From assembly GCA_964535025.1 (NCBI GenBank), contig CAZHRW010000257.1, forward strand, positions 1 to 51,117: a stretch of DNA of 51,117 bases. Reading direction: 5' to 3'. The DNA is from JAAYZK01 sp964535025. GTDB taxonomy: Bacteria > Planctomycetota > Phycisphaerae > SM23-33 > FEN-1343. Each line of letters begins with the position of its first letter. Positions within the stretch are counted from its first letter, which is position 1. This document shows positions 17,227 to 25,454 of the stretch, piece after piece. A program made the position numbers and the translations under genes. Under the pieces are notes generated by a model. It was not told the DNA's origin and searched no databases. It worked only from the letters and a program-made list of their open reading frames with translations.

Positions 17227-17556
17227 CTAGTCGCCGTCGCCGGTGAGAGTCTTCAGCAGGCTGTCGCCCTTGTCTTTGGCCTTGGCGGCCTCGATGGCCT
17301 TCTCGGCGGTGTCGATGGCCTTCCCGATGGCGGCGCGGGCGTCCTCGGAGGCGTCGGCGAGCATGTCCTTCAGTTCAGCCAGCTTCGCCTCGGCCTTCTC
17401 GATGTCCTGCTCGGCGAGGTACGCGTTGATCTGGTCGACCTTCTCGGCCACGATCTCCCGGGTCTGCTCGACCGTCGGGGGCGAGTCGTCTTTGCCGCAG
17501 CCGATGACGACTAGAAGTCCGAAAACAACGAGGCCCAGCAATGCGATGTGTCTCAT
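17227..17556 (-). CDS. small helical lipoprotein, function unknown
   Basis: 109 residues from ATG 17556, chosen for its AGGAGA site and the lipoprotein signal directly after it (MRHIALLGLVVFGLLVVIGC, lipidated Cys20). The mature part is Lys/Glu/Ala-rich and predicted all-helical, with repeated A-E-K-A-I-E-A patterns resembling a short coiled coil or TPR-like hairpin. It lies 88 bases downstream of mscS on the same strand, so the two may be co-transcribed. No family was recognised. Confidence 0.8.
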   Translation of the reverse strand: MRHIALLGLVVFGLLVVIGCGKDDSPPTVEQTREIVAEKVDQINAYLAEQDIEKAEAKLAELKDMLADASEDARAAIGKAIDTAEKAIEAAKAKDKGDSLLKTLTGDGD

Positions 17557-17644
17557 GTGTGATCTCCTGAGGATCAACGTATGTCGCCGCGCCGGCCGGC
17601 ACCGCCGGCGGGCCCGGGCGACGCAGTGGGGTAGCGATAACCGG

Positions 17645-18460
17645 CTAGGCATCCGTCTCCCGATACAGGTGGACGTCCTGCTGGGGGAAGGGGATGGATA
17701 CGCCCGCTTCGTCGAAGCGGAGTTTGACCTGTTTGGTGATGCTGAAGCGCACGTCCCAGTAGTCGGCCGTCTTGACCCACGGGCGCACGTAGAAGTTCAC
17801 GCTGCTGTCGCCCAGTTCGCCGACCGCGACCACCGGCTCGGGGTCGGCGAGGACGCGGTTATCGGCGCGGAGCAGCTCCATCAGGAGGTCCTGGGCCTTG
17901 TTGACATCATCGCCGTAGCTGATGCCGAAAACCATGTCGATGCGGCGGGCATCCTTGGCGGAGTAGTTGACGATGTTGTCGCCGGTGACCCGGGCGTTGG
18001 GGACGACGATCTGCTTGTTGTCGGGGCTGCGCAGCGTCGTGGTGAAGATCTCGATGTCCTCGACCGTGCCGGCCACGCCGGCGGCTTCGACGTAATCGCC
18101 GATCTTGAACGGGTGGAAGACCACCAGGAGAAAGCCCGCCGCGAAGTTCGCCAGGGACCCCTGCAGGGCCAGGCCGATCGCCAGGCCCGCGGCGGCCAGC
18201 ACCGCCACGAACGACGCCGTCTGGATCCCCAGCTTCGCCATCGCCGCAATGACCACGAACGCCATCAACCCTGCATAGCTGAGGCTCGCGACAAACGAGG
18301 CGGCGGCCTCGGCCATCTTCGCGCGACCCAGCAGCCGCTTGATCACACTCCGCGCCAGCTTGGCCAGCAGCCACCCGACGACCAGGATGACCGCCGCGCC
18401 GACGATTCTCAAGCCGTACAGCGCCGACCATTCCATCAGCTTGGCCACAAGGTCTTCCAT
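17645..18460 (-). CDS. mscS: small-conductance mechanosensitive channel (MscS family)
   Basis: 271 residues, the size of the compact MscS core. There are three predicted membrane helices: about 16-38, 58-80 and the pore helix. The pore helix has the Ala/Gly pattern AAAGLAIGLALQGSLANFAAG near residues 89-110, followed by VFHPFKIGDYVE, the beta domain entry. The C-terminal domain ends near IPFPQQDVHLY, a family hallmark. It releases solutes on hypo-osmotic shock. Start at ATG 18460 with an AGGAAG site. A promoter lies about 110 bases upstream, and a small lipoprotein gene follows. Confidence 0.95.
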   Translation of the reverse strand: MEDLVAKLMEWSALYGLRIVGAAVILVVGWLLAKLARSVIKRLLGRAKMAEAAASFVASLSYAGLMAFVVIAAMAKLGIQTASFVAVLAAAGLAIGLALQGSLANFAAGFLLVVFHPFKIGDYVEAAGVAGTVEDIEIFTTTLRSPDNKQIVVPNARVTGDNIVNYSAKDARRIDMVFGISYGDDVNKAQDLLMELLRADNRVLADPEPVVAVGELGDSSVNFYVRPWVKTADYWDVRFSITKQVKLRFDEAGVSIPFPQQDVHLYRETDA

Positions 18461-18575
18461 CAGAGCACTTCCTTTCTCCCGCGGGCCTCATCAGCCCGCA
18501 TTCGCCGCAGCGGCGTTCCGGTGACATGTCAAGTGCGGACGGCTGAAACGAAAGACTCCCGATAGACGAACGAAC

Positions 18576-18603
18576 ATTATCCACCCCGGCGGCAAAAACA
18601 CAA
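18576..18603 (-). promoter_or_regulatory. promoter for mscS
   Basis: Minus strand: TTGTGT (18603-18598), 16-base spacer, GATAAT (18581-18576). It predicts a leader of about 108 bases. Confidence 0.4.
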
Positions 18604-18659
18604 GAGCATTCGGCCGCGGTCTTTCCGGGGCGGCGCCGTCGGCGTTCGGCTCGTCGCCC

Positions 18660-19736
18660 TCAGCGCAGGACGACGGCGTCGTCGGCGTCGAAGCCGACGG
18701 CCGTCGTCGCGCCGGGCGCGGCGGCGGGGACGGTGTCGCCGGTGACGGCGAGGACCGCCCGGCCGTCGGGGAGGTGGAGCTGGTGGCGGCAGGAGGCGCC
18801 GAGGTAGGTGTGGGCGTCGTAGACCGCTTCCAGGCGGTTGGCGGTGGCGGTCGCGGCGTCGCCGAGGCGGAGCCGCTCGGGGCGGACGCAGCAGGTGACC
18901 CGCTCGCCGGCGGCCGCGTCGCCGCGGGCGCGGAGGGTGCCGGCGTCGGTCCGCACGACGACGTCGGGCCCGTCGGCGCGGTCGACGACGCCGTCGAAGA
19001 AGTTCGCCTCGCCGAGGAAGTCGGCCACGAAGCGGCTGACCGGCCGCCGGTAGAGCGTCTCGGGCGTGCCGACCTGGACGATCCGCCCGTCGTGCATCAC
19101 GGCGATCCGGTCGGCCATCGAGAGGGCCTCTTCCTGGTCGTGGGTGACGTAGACGGCGGTGGTGCCGGCGTCGCGGATGATGCGTCGAAGCTCGACCCGC
19201 ATGCGGATCCGCAGGCGGGCGTCGAGGTTGCTCAGGGGCTCATCGAGCAGCAGTCCCCGCGGCTCGGCGGCCAGGGCGCGGGCGAGCGCCACCCGCTGCT
19301 GTTGGCCGCCGGACAGTTGGGCGGGCCGGTGGTGGCGGCGTTCGGTCATGCCGACCAGCTCGAGCATGTCGGCGACGATGCGGCGCTGGGCGGCGCGGCC
19401 CTTGCCGGCGGCGCGGGGGGCGAAGCGGACGTTGTTGACGACGGTCATGTGCGGCCAGAGGGCGTAGCTCTGGAAGACCATCGCCAGGCGGCGTTTCTCC
19501 GGCGGCAGGGCGGTCACGTCGGCCCCGTCGAAGCGGATCGTCCCGGCGGTGGGGGTCTCGAACCCCGCCAGCATGCGCAGCAGCGTCGTCTTGCCGCACC
19601 CGCTGGGGCCCAGCAGGAAGAAGATCTCCCCGCGCTCGATGGTCAGCGTCGCCCGGTCGACGGCCACGACGGGCGGCTCGCCGCGATGGGCGGGGGGGAA
19701 CCGTTTGACGATGTCGCGCACTTCAATGCTCAGCAC
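18660..19736 (-). CDS. PotA/FbpC-like ABC transporter ATP-binding protein with TOBE domain
   Basis: 358 residues from GTG 19736. Walker A GPSGCGKT is at 43-50, the signature is LSGGQQQR, Walker B is GLLLDEPLSNLDARLR and the switch is VYVTHDQEEAL. A C-terminal TOBE_2 domain (about 280-358) follows. This architecture energises importers for polyamines, iron or similar solutes. The permease and binding protein are not in this window, so the ligand is unknown. The frame is open to 20429, but that part overlaps the divergent enolase-family gene. The ribosome site is weak, so the start is less certain. Confidence 0.9.
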   Translation of the reverse strand: MLSIEVRDIVKRFPPAHRGEPPVVAVDRATLTIERGEIFFLLGPSGCGKTTLLRMLAGFETPTAGTIRFDGADVTALPPEKRRLAMVFQSYALWPHMTVVNNVRFAPRAAGKGRAAQRRIVADMLELVGMTERRHHRPAQLSGGQQQRVALARALAAEPRGLLLDEPLSNLDARLRIRMRVELRRIIRDAGTTAVYVTHDQEEALSMADRIAVMHDGRIVQVGTPETLYRRPVSRFVADFLGEANFFDGVVDRADGPDVVVRTDAGTLRARGDAAAGERVTCCVRPERLRLGDAATATANRLEAVYDAHTYLGASCRHQLHLPDGRAVLAVTGDTVPAAAPGATTAVGFDADDAVVLR

Positions 19737-19800
19737 GACGCAACGGTAGGGTTCCGCCGGGCGTCTGTCAATCTTCCGCCGCCTTGCGGGGCGGGGGAAA

Positions 19801-20976
19801 ATGGCTATGGTCATGGGGATGAGCGTCCTGCCGGCGGCCTTGGACATCTTTCGCACGGCGCTGCCGATGCGCGGCTTCGAGCACGCGGCGGCCGACCGCC
19901 GCGTCGCCGAGGCGATCGTCGTGCGCCTGCCCCTGGCCGACGGCCGTGCCGGCTGGGGCGAGGCCCTGCCGCGGCCGTACGTGACGGGCGAGACGCTCGA
20001 GTCGGTCGTCGAGGACCTCCGCGGGATCTTCTGGCCGGCCCTGTGCCGCTGCCGCGACGAGCAGGCCCTCCGCGAGGCCGTGGCGGCGCTGCCGTGCGTG
20101 GACGGGGATCGGGTCATCACCGCGGCGCGGTGCGCGGCGGAGCTGGCGGTCTTGGGCGCGTACGGCCTGGCGTGGGCGGGCGTAGCGCGCGGGAGCCGTC
20201 CGCGGGTGCCGCCGGTGACCGGCGTGCTGGGCTCGCGGGACCCGAAGCGGACGGCCCGCCGGCTTCGATGGATGCGCCGGTACGGCCTGCGGCACTTCAA
20301 GTTGAAGATCGGCTTCGACGACGCGACCGACGAGGCGAACCTCCGCGCGGTGCACGGGCCGCTGCGGCGGGTGCTGGCGCGGGGGCGGGCGTCGCTGCGG
20401 GTGGACGTCAACGGCGGGTGGAAGTACAAGGAGGTGGTCGAGCGGGTCGCGGCCTTGCGGGCGTATGATGTCGCCGCCGTCGAGCAGCCCTGCCCGGTGC
20501 GGGCGCCGCAGTTGGCGGCCCTGGCCTACGACTGCGCGCTGCCGCTGATCGCCGACGAGAGCTGCCTGACGGCCGCCGACGCGGACATCCTGTTCGGCGC
20601 CGAGGGGCGGGTGTGGCTGAACGTCCGCCTGGCCAAGAACGGGGGGCTGTTGGCGGCGCTCGGCCTGGCCCGTCGGGCGGCGGCCGAGCGGGTGCCCTTT
20701 ATCGTCGGCTGCCTGGTGGGCGAGAGCGGGATCCTCTCGCACGCCCAGCGGGCGCTGCTGGCGGCGGCGCCGCCGCCGTGGGGCCTCGAGGGCAATTACG
20801 GCCGGTGGCTGCTGCGGGACGACCTGGTTGTGCCGTCGCCGCGGTTCGGATATGGTGGGATGTTACATGTAAACGGGTCGGAGCGGTTGAGTCCGCTGTT
20901 GCGCAGCGATAAACTGAAGCGTTACGCCCGCCGGTTGTGTCGGCTGGACCCCGTCGACGTGGTATCCGATAGATAG
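19801..20976 (+). CDS. enolase-superfamily enzyme (muconate cycloisomerase/dipeptide epimerase-like)
   Basis: 391 residues. It carries the MLE-subgroup catalytic set: K167 and K169 (FKLKIG), metal ligands D202 (VDVNGG), E228 (EQP) and D252 (ADES), and Lys279 (RLAKNGG). It should abstract an alpha-proton next to a carboxylate, but whether the substrate is a dipeptide, muconate or succinylbenzoate-like acid cannot be told. The N-terminal capping domain ends near 130. Four in-frame ATGs (19801, 19807, 19813, 19819) make the start uncertain by up to six residues. It is divergent from the ABC gene, with 64 bases between, and is followed after 65 bases by metK. Confidence 0.88.
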   Translation: MAMVMGMSVLPAALDIFRTALPMRGFEHAAADRRVAEAIVVRLPLADGRAGWGEALPRPYVTGETLESVVEDLRGIFWPALCRCRDEQALREAVAALPCVDGDRVITAARCAAELAVLGAYGLAWAGVARGSRPRVPPVTGVLGSRDPKRTARRLRWMRRYGLRHFKLKIGFDDATDEANLRAVHGPLRRVLARGRASLRVDVNGGWKYKEVVERVAALRAYDVAAVEQPCPVRAPQLAALAYDCALPLIADESCLTAADADILFGAEGRVWLNVRLAKNGGLLAALGLARRAAAERVPFIVGCLVGESGILSHAQRALLAAAPPPWGLEGNYGRWLLRDDLVVPSPRFGYGGMLHVNGSERLSPLLRSDKLKRYARRLCRLDPVDVVSDR

Positions 20977-20979
20977 TGC

Positions 20980-21022
20980 CGGATGCGGGGGGCGGCATCC
21001 GTCGCGGCCCGCCGGTTGGGCC
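20980..21022 (+). promoter_or_regulatory. two short tandem hairpins in the metK leader
   Basis: Stem 1 is 20980-20986 with 20995-21001 (7 bp); stem 2 is 21006-21010 with 21018-21022 (5 bp). They end nine bases before the AGGAAG ribosome site. This could be a small leader regulator or the end of the upstream transcript. It fits no SAM riboswitch class that I can recognise. Confidence 0.35.
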
Positions 21023-21041
21023 ACAGTGAGAGGAAGGCAAG

Positions 21042-22280
21042 ATGATCTGTCATAACGGACGCACGCACCACATGTTCACCAGCGAATCGGTGACCGCGGG
21101 CCACCCCGACAAGGTGGCCGACGCGATCTCCGACGCGATCCTCGACAGCCTGATCAGGCACGACCCGTACGTGCGGTGCGCCTGCGAGACCCTCGTGACG
21201 ACCGGGCTGATCGTCCTGGCCGGCGAGGTGACCGTCCACACCCCCAAGGCCGCCGCCGCCCTCGCCGATGCCGAGCAGACCGCCCGCGACACGGTGCGGG
21301 ACATCGGCTACACCGACGCGGCCCGCGGGTTCGACTACCGAAGTTGTGCCGTGATCCGCACGCTGCACGGCCAGTCGGAGGACATCAGCCAGGGCGTCGA
21401 CCGCCGCCGGCGCGTCGAGCAGGGCGCCGGCGACCAGGGGATCATGTTCGGCTTCGCCTGCGACGAGACCTCCGCCCTGATGCCCCTGCCGATCTTCCTG
21501 GCCCACCGGTTCACCCAGCGGCTCACCGAGGCCCGCGAGAGCGGGCAGGTGCCCTGGCTGGCCCCCGACGGCAAGAGCCAGGTGACCATCGAATACGTCG
21601 ACAACGAGCCCCAGGCCCTCCATACCGTCGTGATCTCCACCCAGCACGACGAGAGCGCCGTCAGCGCCAGGACCGGCAACATGTCCACCAAGGCGCGCAA
21701 GGAGATCATCGAAACCATCATCAAGCCCGTGGTCATGGCCGAGTGTCCCCAGTTGTGGAACCGCAAGACGATCTTCCACATCAACCCCACCGGCCGGTTC
21801 CTCATCGGCGGCCCGCACGGCGACAGCGGGCTGACCGGGCGGAAGATCATCGTCGACACCTACGGCGGGCGGGGCTGCCACGGCGGCGGGGCGTTCAGCG
21901 GGAAGGACCCCTCGAAGGTCGACCGCTCGGCCAGCTACATGGCGCGGTACATCGCCAAGAACGTCGTCGCCGCCAAGCTGGCCAAGACCTGCGAGGTGCA
22001 GTTGGGCTACGCCATCGGCGTGGCCGATCCGGTCAGCGTCCTGGTTCAGACCGGCGGGACCAGCGTGGTCAGCGAGGAGAGGATCGAGCAGGCCATCCGC
22101 GAGGTCTTCCCGCTGCGGCCCTCGGCGATCATCGAGCACCTCAAGCTGCTGCGCCCGATCTACCTGAGCACCGTCGCCAACGGCCACTTCGGCCGCGCCG
22201 GCCGCAACTTCACCTGGGAACGCACCGACCGCGTCGCCGCCCTGCGCCAAGCCTGCAAGGTCGGCCGCGGCGTGGCCTAA
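21042..22280 (+). CDS. metK: S-adenosylmethionine synthetase
   Basis: 412 residues. It makes SAM from methionine and ATP in the cytoplasm, usually as a tetramer. Family motifs: FTSESVTAGHPDKVAD at about 12-27, the ATP signature GAGDQGIMFGFA near 128-139, and the phosphate loop GGGAFSGKDPSKVDRSA near 285-301. The ATG at 21042 has an AGGAAG site five bases upstream. The gene follows the enolase-family gene in the same direction and converges on the STN-protein gene. A long AT-rich palindrome starts about nine bases after the stop and may act as terminator. Confidence 0.97.
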   Translation: MICHNGRTHHMFTSESVTAGHPDKVADAISDAILDSLIRHDPYVRCACETLVTTGLIVLAGEVTVHTPKAAAALADAEQTARDTVRDIGYTDAARGFDYRSCAVIRTLHGQSEDISQGVDRRRRVEQGAGDQGIMFGFACDETSALMPLPIFLAHRFTQRLTEARESGQVPWLAPDGKSQVTIEYVDNEPQALHTVVISTQHDESAVSARTGNMSTKARKEIIETIIKPVVMAECPQLWNRKTIFHINPTGRFLIGGPHGDSGLTGRKIIVDTYGGRGCHGGGAFSGKDPSKVDRSASYMARYIAKNVVAAKLAKTCEVQLGYAIGVADPVSVLVQTGGTSVVSEERIEQAIREVFPLRPSAIIEHLKLLRPIYLSTVANGHFGRAGRNFTWERTDRVAALRQACKVGRGVA

Positions 22281-22288
22281 GGGGGACG

Positions 22289-22440
22289 GAAATCCGAAAT
22301 TCGAAGCACGAAATACGAAACAACTCTCAAACGGAGTAAAACGGCAAAACGGAAAAACAGGCGAGCCCTGTCGTTTGCTGGTTTTCCGTTTTGCCGTTTC
22401 GAGTTTGTTTCGTATTCCGAGCTTCGTGCTTCGAATTTGC
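22289..22440. repeat. long AT-rich imperfect palindrome, copy 1
   Basis: The left arm (about 22290-22347, CGAAATTCGAAGCACGAAAT start) and right arm (about 22380-22439) are near reverse complements of about 60 bases. Composition is about 45% GC in a GC-rich region. It fills the gap between the convergent metK and STN-protein genes. Related sequence occurs at 43904 and 49488. Confidence 0.85.
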
Positions 22441-22448
22441 AGGACCGT

Positions 22449-23543
22449 CTAGCGTCGACTCAGGGCGCGGGCGAGGAGGATGTAGCCCAGGCGGGTCTGG
22501 CTGACGATCATCTTGCCGCGGAAGATGCGGATGCTCCCGCGGCCGACCGGCTGCCAGTACTCCTCGCCGATGGTCAGGCGGACCGCGTCGATCAGCTTCT
22601 GCTCCCGCAGCGCCCGCTCGGCGGCCGGGTCGGCGGCCGCGACGGTTCGGTCGCCGGCGCCGGACAGCGGCGAGTCGGACGAGCCGCCCTCGGTGCCGCC
22701 GCCGGTGTCGGCGTCCCACCGGGGGCCGACGAAGTCCGGCGTGACGACCAGCAGGTCCGACACGTCGAACACGCGGGTGACCAGTTCACGATCGAGCGCC
22801 TCGCCGGAGGTCAGGACGATGATCCCGCCGTCGACGTCCCAGAACACCCGCCCGGTCGGCGGCGCCGCGGGGTTGAACAGGTCGACGACCAGGTCCAGCG
22901 CCTGCGTGAGGGGGACGGGTTTGTCGATCGTGAGCGTCACGGGCGTGTCGCGGCTGACGCCGATCGCCTCGAGGGCCCGCCAGTCGACGGTGAGGTTCAG
23001 CCCGGTGCGGCGGCGGAAGAACGTCACGACCTCGGCCAACGGCATCTCGTCGAACCGCAGGCTCAGCCTCGGCAGCACCGGCTGCGACGCCGGCCGCGCC
23101 GTCGGCCGCGCCGGCCGCGAGCGGGAAGGCTGCGACGAGGCCGGACGCCGGACGCGCATCGCCGCCGCGCGGGAGGTGATGTGGATGTTCCGGCCGTGCA
23201 CGAACCAGCACAGCGGCCCGGTGGCCCCCTCGACGTGCCCGAGCGTCAGGTCCAGCGCCTGGGCCACCGTCACGCCGCGTCCGGCCAGCGTCACCTTGGA
23301 TTTCGGCGTGACGCCGACGGCATCGAGGGCGTCCCAGTCCACCGTCAGCCGTACGTTGCCGCGTTGGCGGACCGTCAGCAGGGCGTCCAGCAGCGTGGCG
23401 TCGTCGAGCGACAGGTCCCCCAGCGGCTTATCGACGGCCTGGGCGGCCGCGACGGTTTTCGGGGGGTCTGCGGCGGCGTCGACGTGGCACAGCGCGGCGC
23501 CGATCAGCAGCGCGACCGACGCGATCAGGATGGTGGTTCGCAT
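22449..23543 (-). CDS. exported protein with two STN (secretin/TonB N-terminal)-like domains
   Basis: 364 residues with an N-terminal signal peptide (about 1-23). Two internal repeats resemble STN/secretin short domains: about 43-125 and 153-245. They share LTVDWxALxAxGV followed by a PVTL-type strand and a QALDL helix. A Pro/Ser/Arg linker separates them. A C-terminal 100-residue part ends in a VSQT-type strand. STN domains normally occur at the N-termini of secretins or TonB receptors, but no barrel follows here. The protein is probably periplasmic; its function is unknown. Start at ATG 23543 with a GGAGG site and a strong promoter. Confidence 0.85.
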   Translation of the reverse strand: MRTTILIASVALLIGAALCHVDAAADPPKTVAAAQAVDKPLGDLSLDDATLLDALLTVRQRGNVRLTVDWDALDAVGVTPKSKVTLAGRGVTVAQALDLTLGHVEGATGPLCWFVHGRNIHITSRAAAMRVRRPASSQPSRSRPARPTARPASQPVLPRLSLRFDEMPLAEVVTFFRRRTGLNLTVDWRALEAIGVSRDTPVTLTIDKPVPLTQALDLVVDLFNPAAPPTGRVFWDVDGGIIVLTSGEALDRELVTRVFDVSDLLVVTPDFVGPRWDADTGGGTEGGSSDSPLSGAGDRTVAAADPAAERALREQKLIDAVRLTIGEEYWQPVGRGSIRIFRGKMIVSQTRLGYILLARALSRR

Positions 23544-23587
23544 CGCCGTCCTCCCAGCGTGTTGCGACGTCCCCCGCCTCGCAGGGC

Positions 23588-23596
23588 ATTATACCA
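23588..23596 (-). promoter_or_regulatory. extended -10 promoter (TGGTATAAT) for the STN-protein gene
   Basis: A perfect TATAAT (23593-23588) with TG one base upstream, 45 bases before the ATG at 23543. The -35 region inside the pyrD 3' end is weak, which is typical of extended -10 promoters. Confidence 0.6.
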
Positions 23597-23602
23597 CATG
23601 CG

Positions 23603-24532
23603 TCAGTTAAGGCGCAGGGTTCCGATGATGTCGGTGACGGCGGCGGCGCCCTGGCGGTCGAGGTAGGCGGCGATCCCGTCGCGGATGGTCAGCAGGCACC
23701 CGGGGTCGACGAACAGGGCCGTCCCGACGGCCACGCCGGTCGCCCCGGCCAGGAGGAACTCGACGGCGTCCCGCCAGGTCTGGACCCCGCCGATGGCGAT
23801 CAGGGGCACCCCGGCGTCGCGGGCCACGCGGGTGTAGACGCGGTGGACCATGTAGACGGCCACCGGGTGAATCGCCGGGCCCGACAGCCCGCCGGTGTTG
23901 TTGGCCAGCAGGGGACGGCGGGTCTCGACGTCGACGGCCATGGCGGTGAAGGTATTGATCAGGCTCAGGGCGTCGGCGCCGCCGGCGACGGCGGCGGCGG
24001 CGGTCTCGGCGATGTCGGTGACGTTCGGCGAGAGCTTGACGATGAGGATATGGGTGCCGCAGACGGCCTTGACGGCCTGGGTGATCAGCTTGACCTGGTG
24101 GGGGTCCACGCCGAAGGCGATCCCGCCTTCCTTGACGTTGGGGCAGGAGATATTCAGCTCGATCCCGCGGACGACGTCCACCTCGGCGAGGGCCTCGGCG
24201 ACGGTGACGTAGTCGGCCAGGTACGCCCCGGCGACGTTGACGAACACGGGCAGGCCCAGCGTCCGCAGCTCGGGGACCTTCTCGTCGCGGAACCGCTGCA
24301 GCCCGACGTTGGCCAGGCCGATCGCGTTGAGCATCCCGGCGCGGGTCTCGACGATCCGCTCGGGCGGGTTGCCCACCCGCGGGGCGGGGGTGATGCTCTT
24401 GGTGACGAACGCGCCGAGCTGGCTCAGGTCGACGAACTCGGCGTACTCGGTGGCGTACCCGCAGGTGCCGCTGGCCGTCATGATCGGGTTGGCCAGCTCG
24501 ACGCCGGCGATGCTCACGCGCAGGTCGGCCAT
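23603..24532 (-). CDS. pyrD: dihydroorotate dehydrogenase, class 1B catalytic subunit
   Basis: 309 residues from ATG 24532. The N-terminal ANPIMTASGTCGYATEY, the catalytic Cys130 in LNISCPNV, the FMN-site SGPAIHPVA and the GGVQTWRDAVEFLLAGAT phosphate site mark class 1 DHODH. The type 1B form passes electrons through PyrK to NAD, and pyrK is not nearby. It catalyses dihydroorotate to orotate in pyrimidine synthesis. It starts two bases after the purC stop, so the two genes are translationally linked. A longer open frame runs upstream but lies inside purC. Confidence 0.95.
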   Translation of the reverse strand: MADLRVSIAGVELANPIMTASGTCGYATEYAEFVDLSQLGAFVTKSITPAPRVGNPPERIVETRAGMLNAIGLANVGLQRFRDEKVPELRTLGLPVFVNVAGAYLADYVTVAEALAEVDVVRGIELNISCPNVKEGGIAFGVDPHQVKLITQAVKAVCGTHILIVKLSPNVTDIAETAAAAVAGGADALSLINTFTAMAVDVETRRPLLANNTGGLSGPAIHPVAVYMVHRVYTRVARDAGVPLIAIGGVQTWRDAVEFLLAGATGVAVGTALFVDPGCLLTIRDGIAAYLDRQGAAAVTDIIGTLRLN

Positions 24533-24534
24533 GG

Positions 24535-25431
24535 CTACGCCCACGCGAACGCCTGGCCGGTCAGGCGGGTGTAGGCCTCGATGTACCGCTTGCGGGTGCC
24601 CTGGACGACGTCCTTGGGCAGGACCGGCGCCGGCGGCTGCTTGTTGAACTCGATTTGTTCGAGGTAGTTCCGCACGAACTGCTTGTCGAAGCTCTCCTGG
24701 TCCTGGCCCGGGGTGTACGTGTCGGCCGGCCAGAAGCGGCTGCTGTCGGGGGTGAGCAGCTCGTCGATGAGCATCAGCGTGCCCGACTCGTCCAGGCCGA
24801 ACTCGAACTTCGTGTCGGCGATGAGGATGCCCCGCTCGGCGGCGTAGTCCCGCCCGGCGGTGTACAGCGCCAGGCTGAGGTCCCGCAGGCAGCCGGCGAG
24901 CTCGTCGCCGACGATCTCGGCGGCCCGCTCGAAGGGGATGTTCTCGTCGTGGGCGCCCAGCTCGGCCTTGGTGGCGGGGGTGAAGATCGGCTCGGGCAGC
25001 TTGTCGCACTGGGTCAGGCCCGCCGGCAGCTTGACCCCGCAGACGGTGCCGCCCGCCTGGTACTCCGTCCAGCCGCTGCCGGCGAGGTACCCGCGGACGA
25101 CGCACTCGACGGGCAGGACCTTCGCCGGACGGCACAGCATGAACCGCCCCTCGAACTCCTCCTGGCGGAACGGCGCCGGCAGATCCTTCAGCGCCGCCGG
25201 CACGATGTGGTTGGGCGCGATGTCGCGGAGGGTGTCGAACCAGAACAGGCTGATCTGCGTCAGGACCCGCCCCTTGTCGGGGATGCCGTTCGGCATGACC
25301 ACGTCGAACGCGCTGATGCGGTCGGTCGCGATGATCAGCAGGTGGTCGGCCAGCTCGTAGATGTCGCGAACCTTCCCGCTGCGCTTGGGGAAGCCGGCGA
25401 CGTCCGTGGTCAGCAGGGCAGTGGTTTTCAT
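24535..25431 (-). CDS. purC: SAICAR synthase (phosphoribosylaminoimidazole-succinocarboxamide synthase)
   Basis: 298 residues of the longer, yeast-ADE1-like form of the family. Motifs: the N-terminal GKVRDIYEL, the DRISAFDVVMP loop, VECVVRGYLAGSGW, IFTPATKAELGAHDENI and the late IDELLTPDSSRFW. It joins aspartate to CAIR in step 8 of purine synthesis. The ATG at 25431 is 23 bases after the membrane-protein stop, and pyrD follows within two bases. The likely transcript is membrane protein-purC-pyrD, mixing purine and pyrimidine steps. Confidence 0.96.
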   Translation of the reverse strand: MKTTALLTTDVAGFPKRSGKVRDIYELADHLLIIATDRISAFDVVMPNGIPDKGRVLTQISLFWFDTLRDIAPNHIVPAALKDLPAPFRQEEFEGRFMLCRPAKVLPVECVVRGYLAGSGWTEYQAGGTVCGVKLPAGLTQCDKLPEPIFTPATKAELGAHDENIPFERAAEIVGDELAGCLRDLSLALYTAGRDYAAERGILIADTKFEFGLDESGTLMLIDELLTPDSSRFWPADTYTPGQDQESFDKQFVRNYLEQIEFNKQPPAPVLPKDVVQGTRKRYIEAYTRLTGQAFAWA

Positions 25432-25454
25432 GGCGGTACCTTAGCGGGGAACCC

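Noticed and set aside
17243..18565. 440-codon plus-strand frame over mscS and the lipoprotein gene
   Set aside because: The minus strand encodes MscS with its pore signature; the plus frame is antisense to it.
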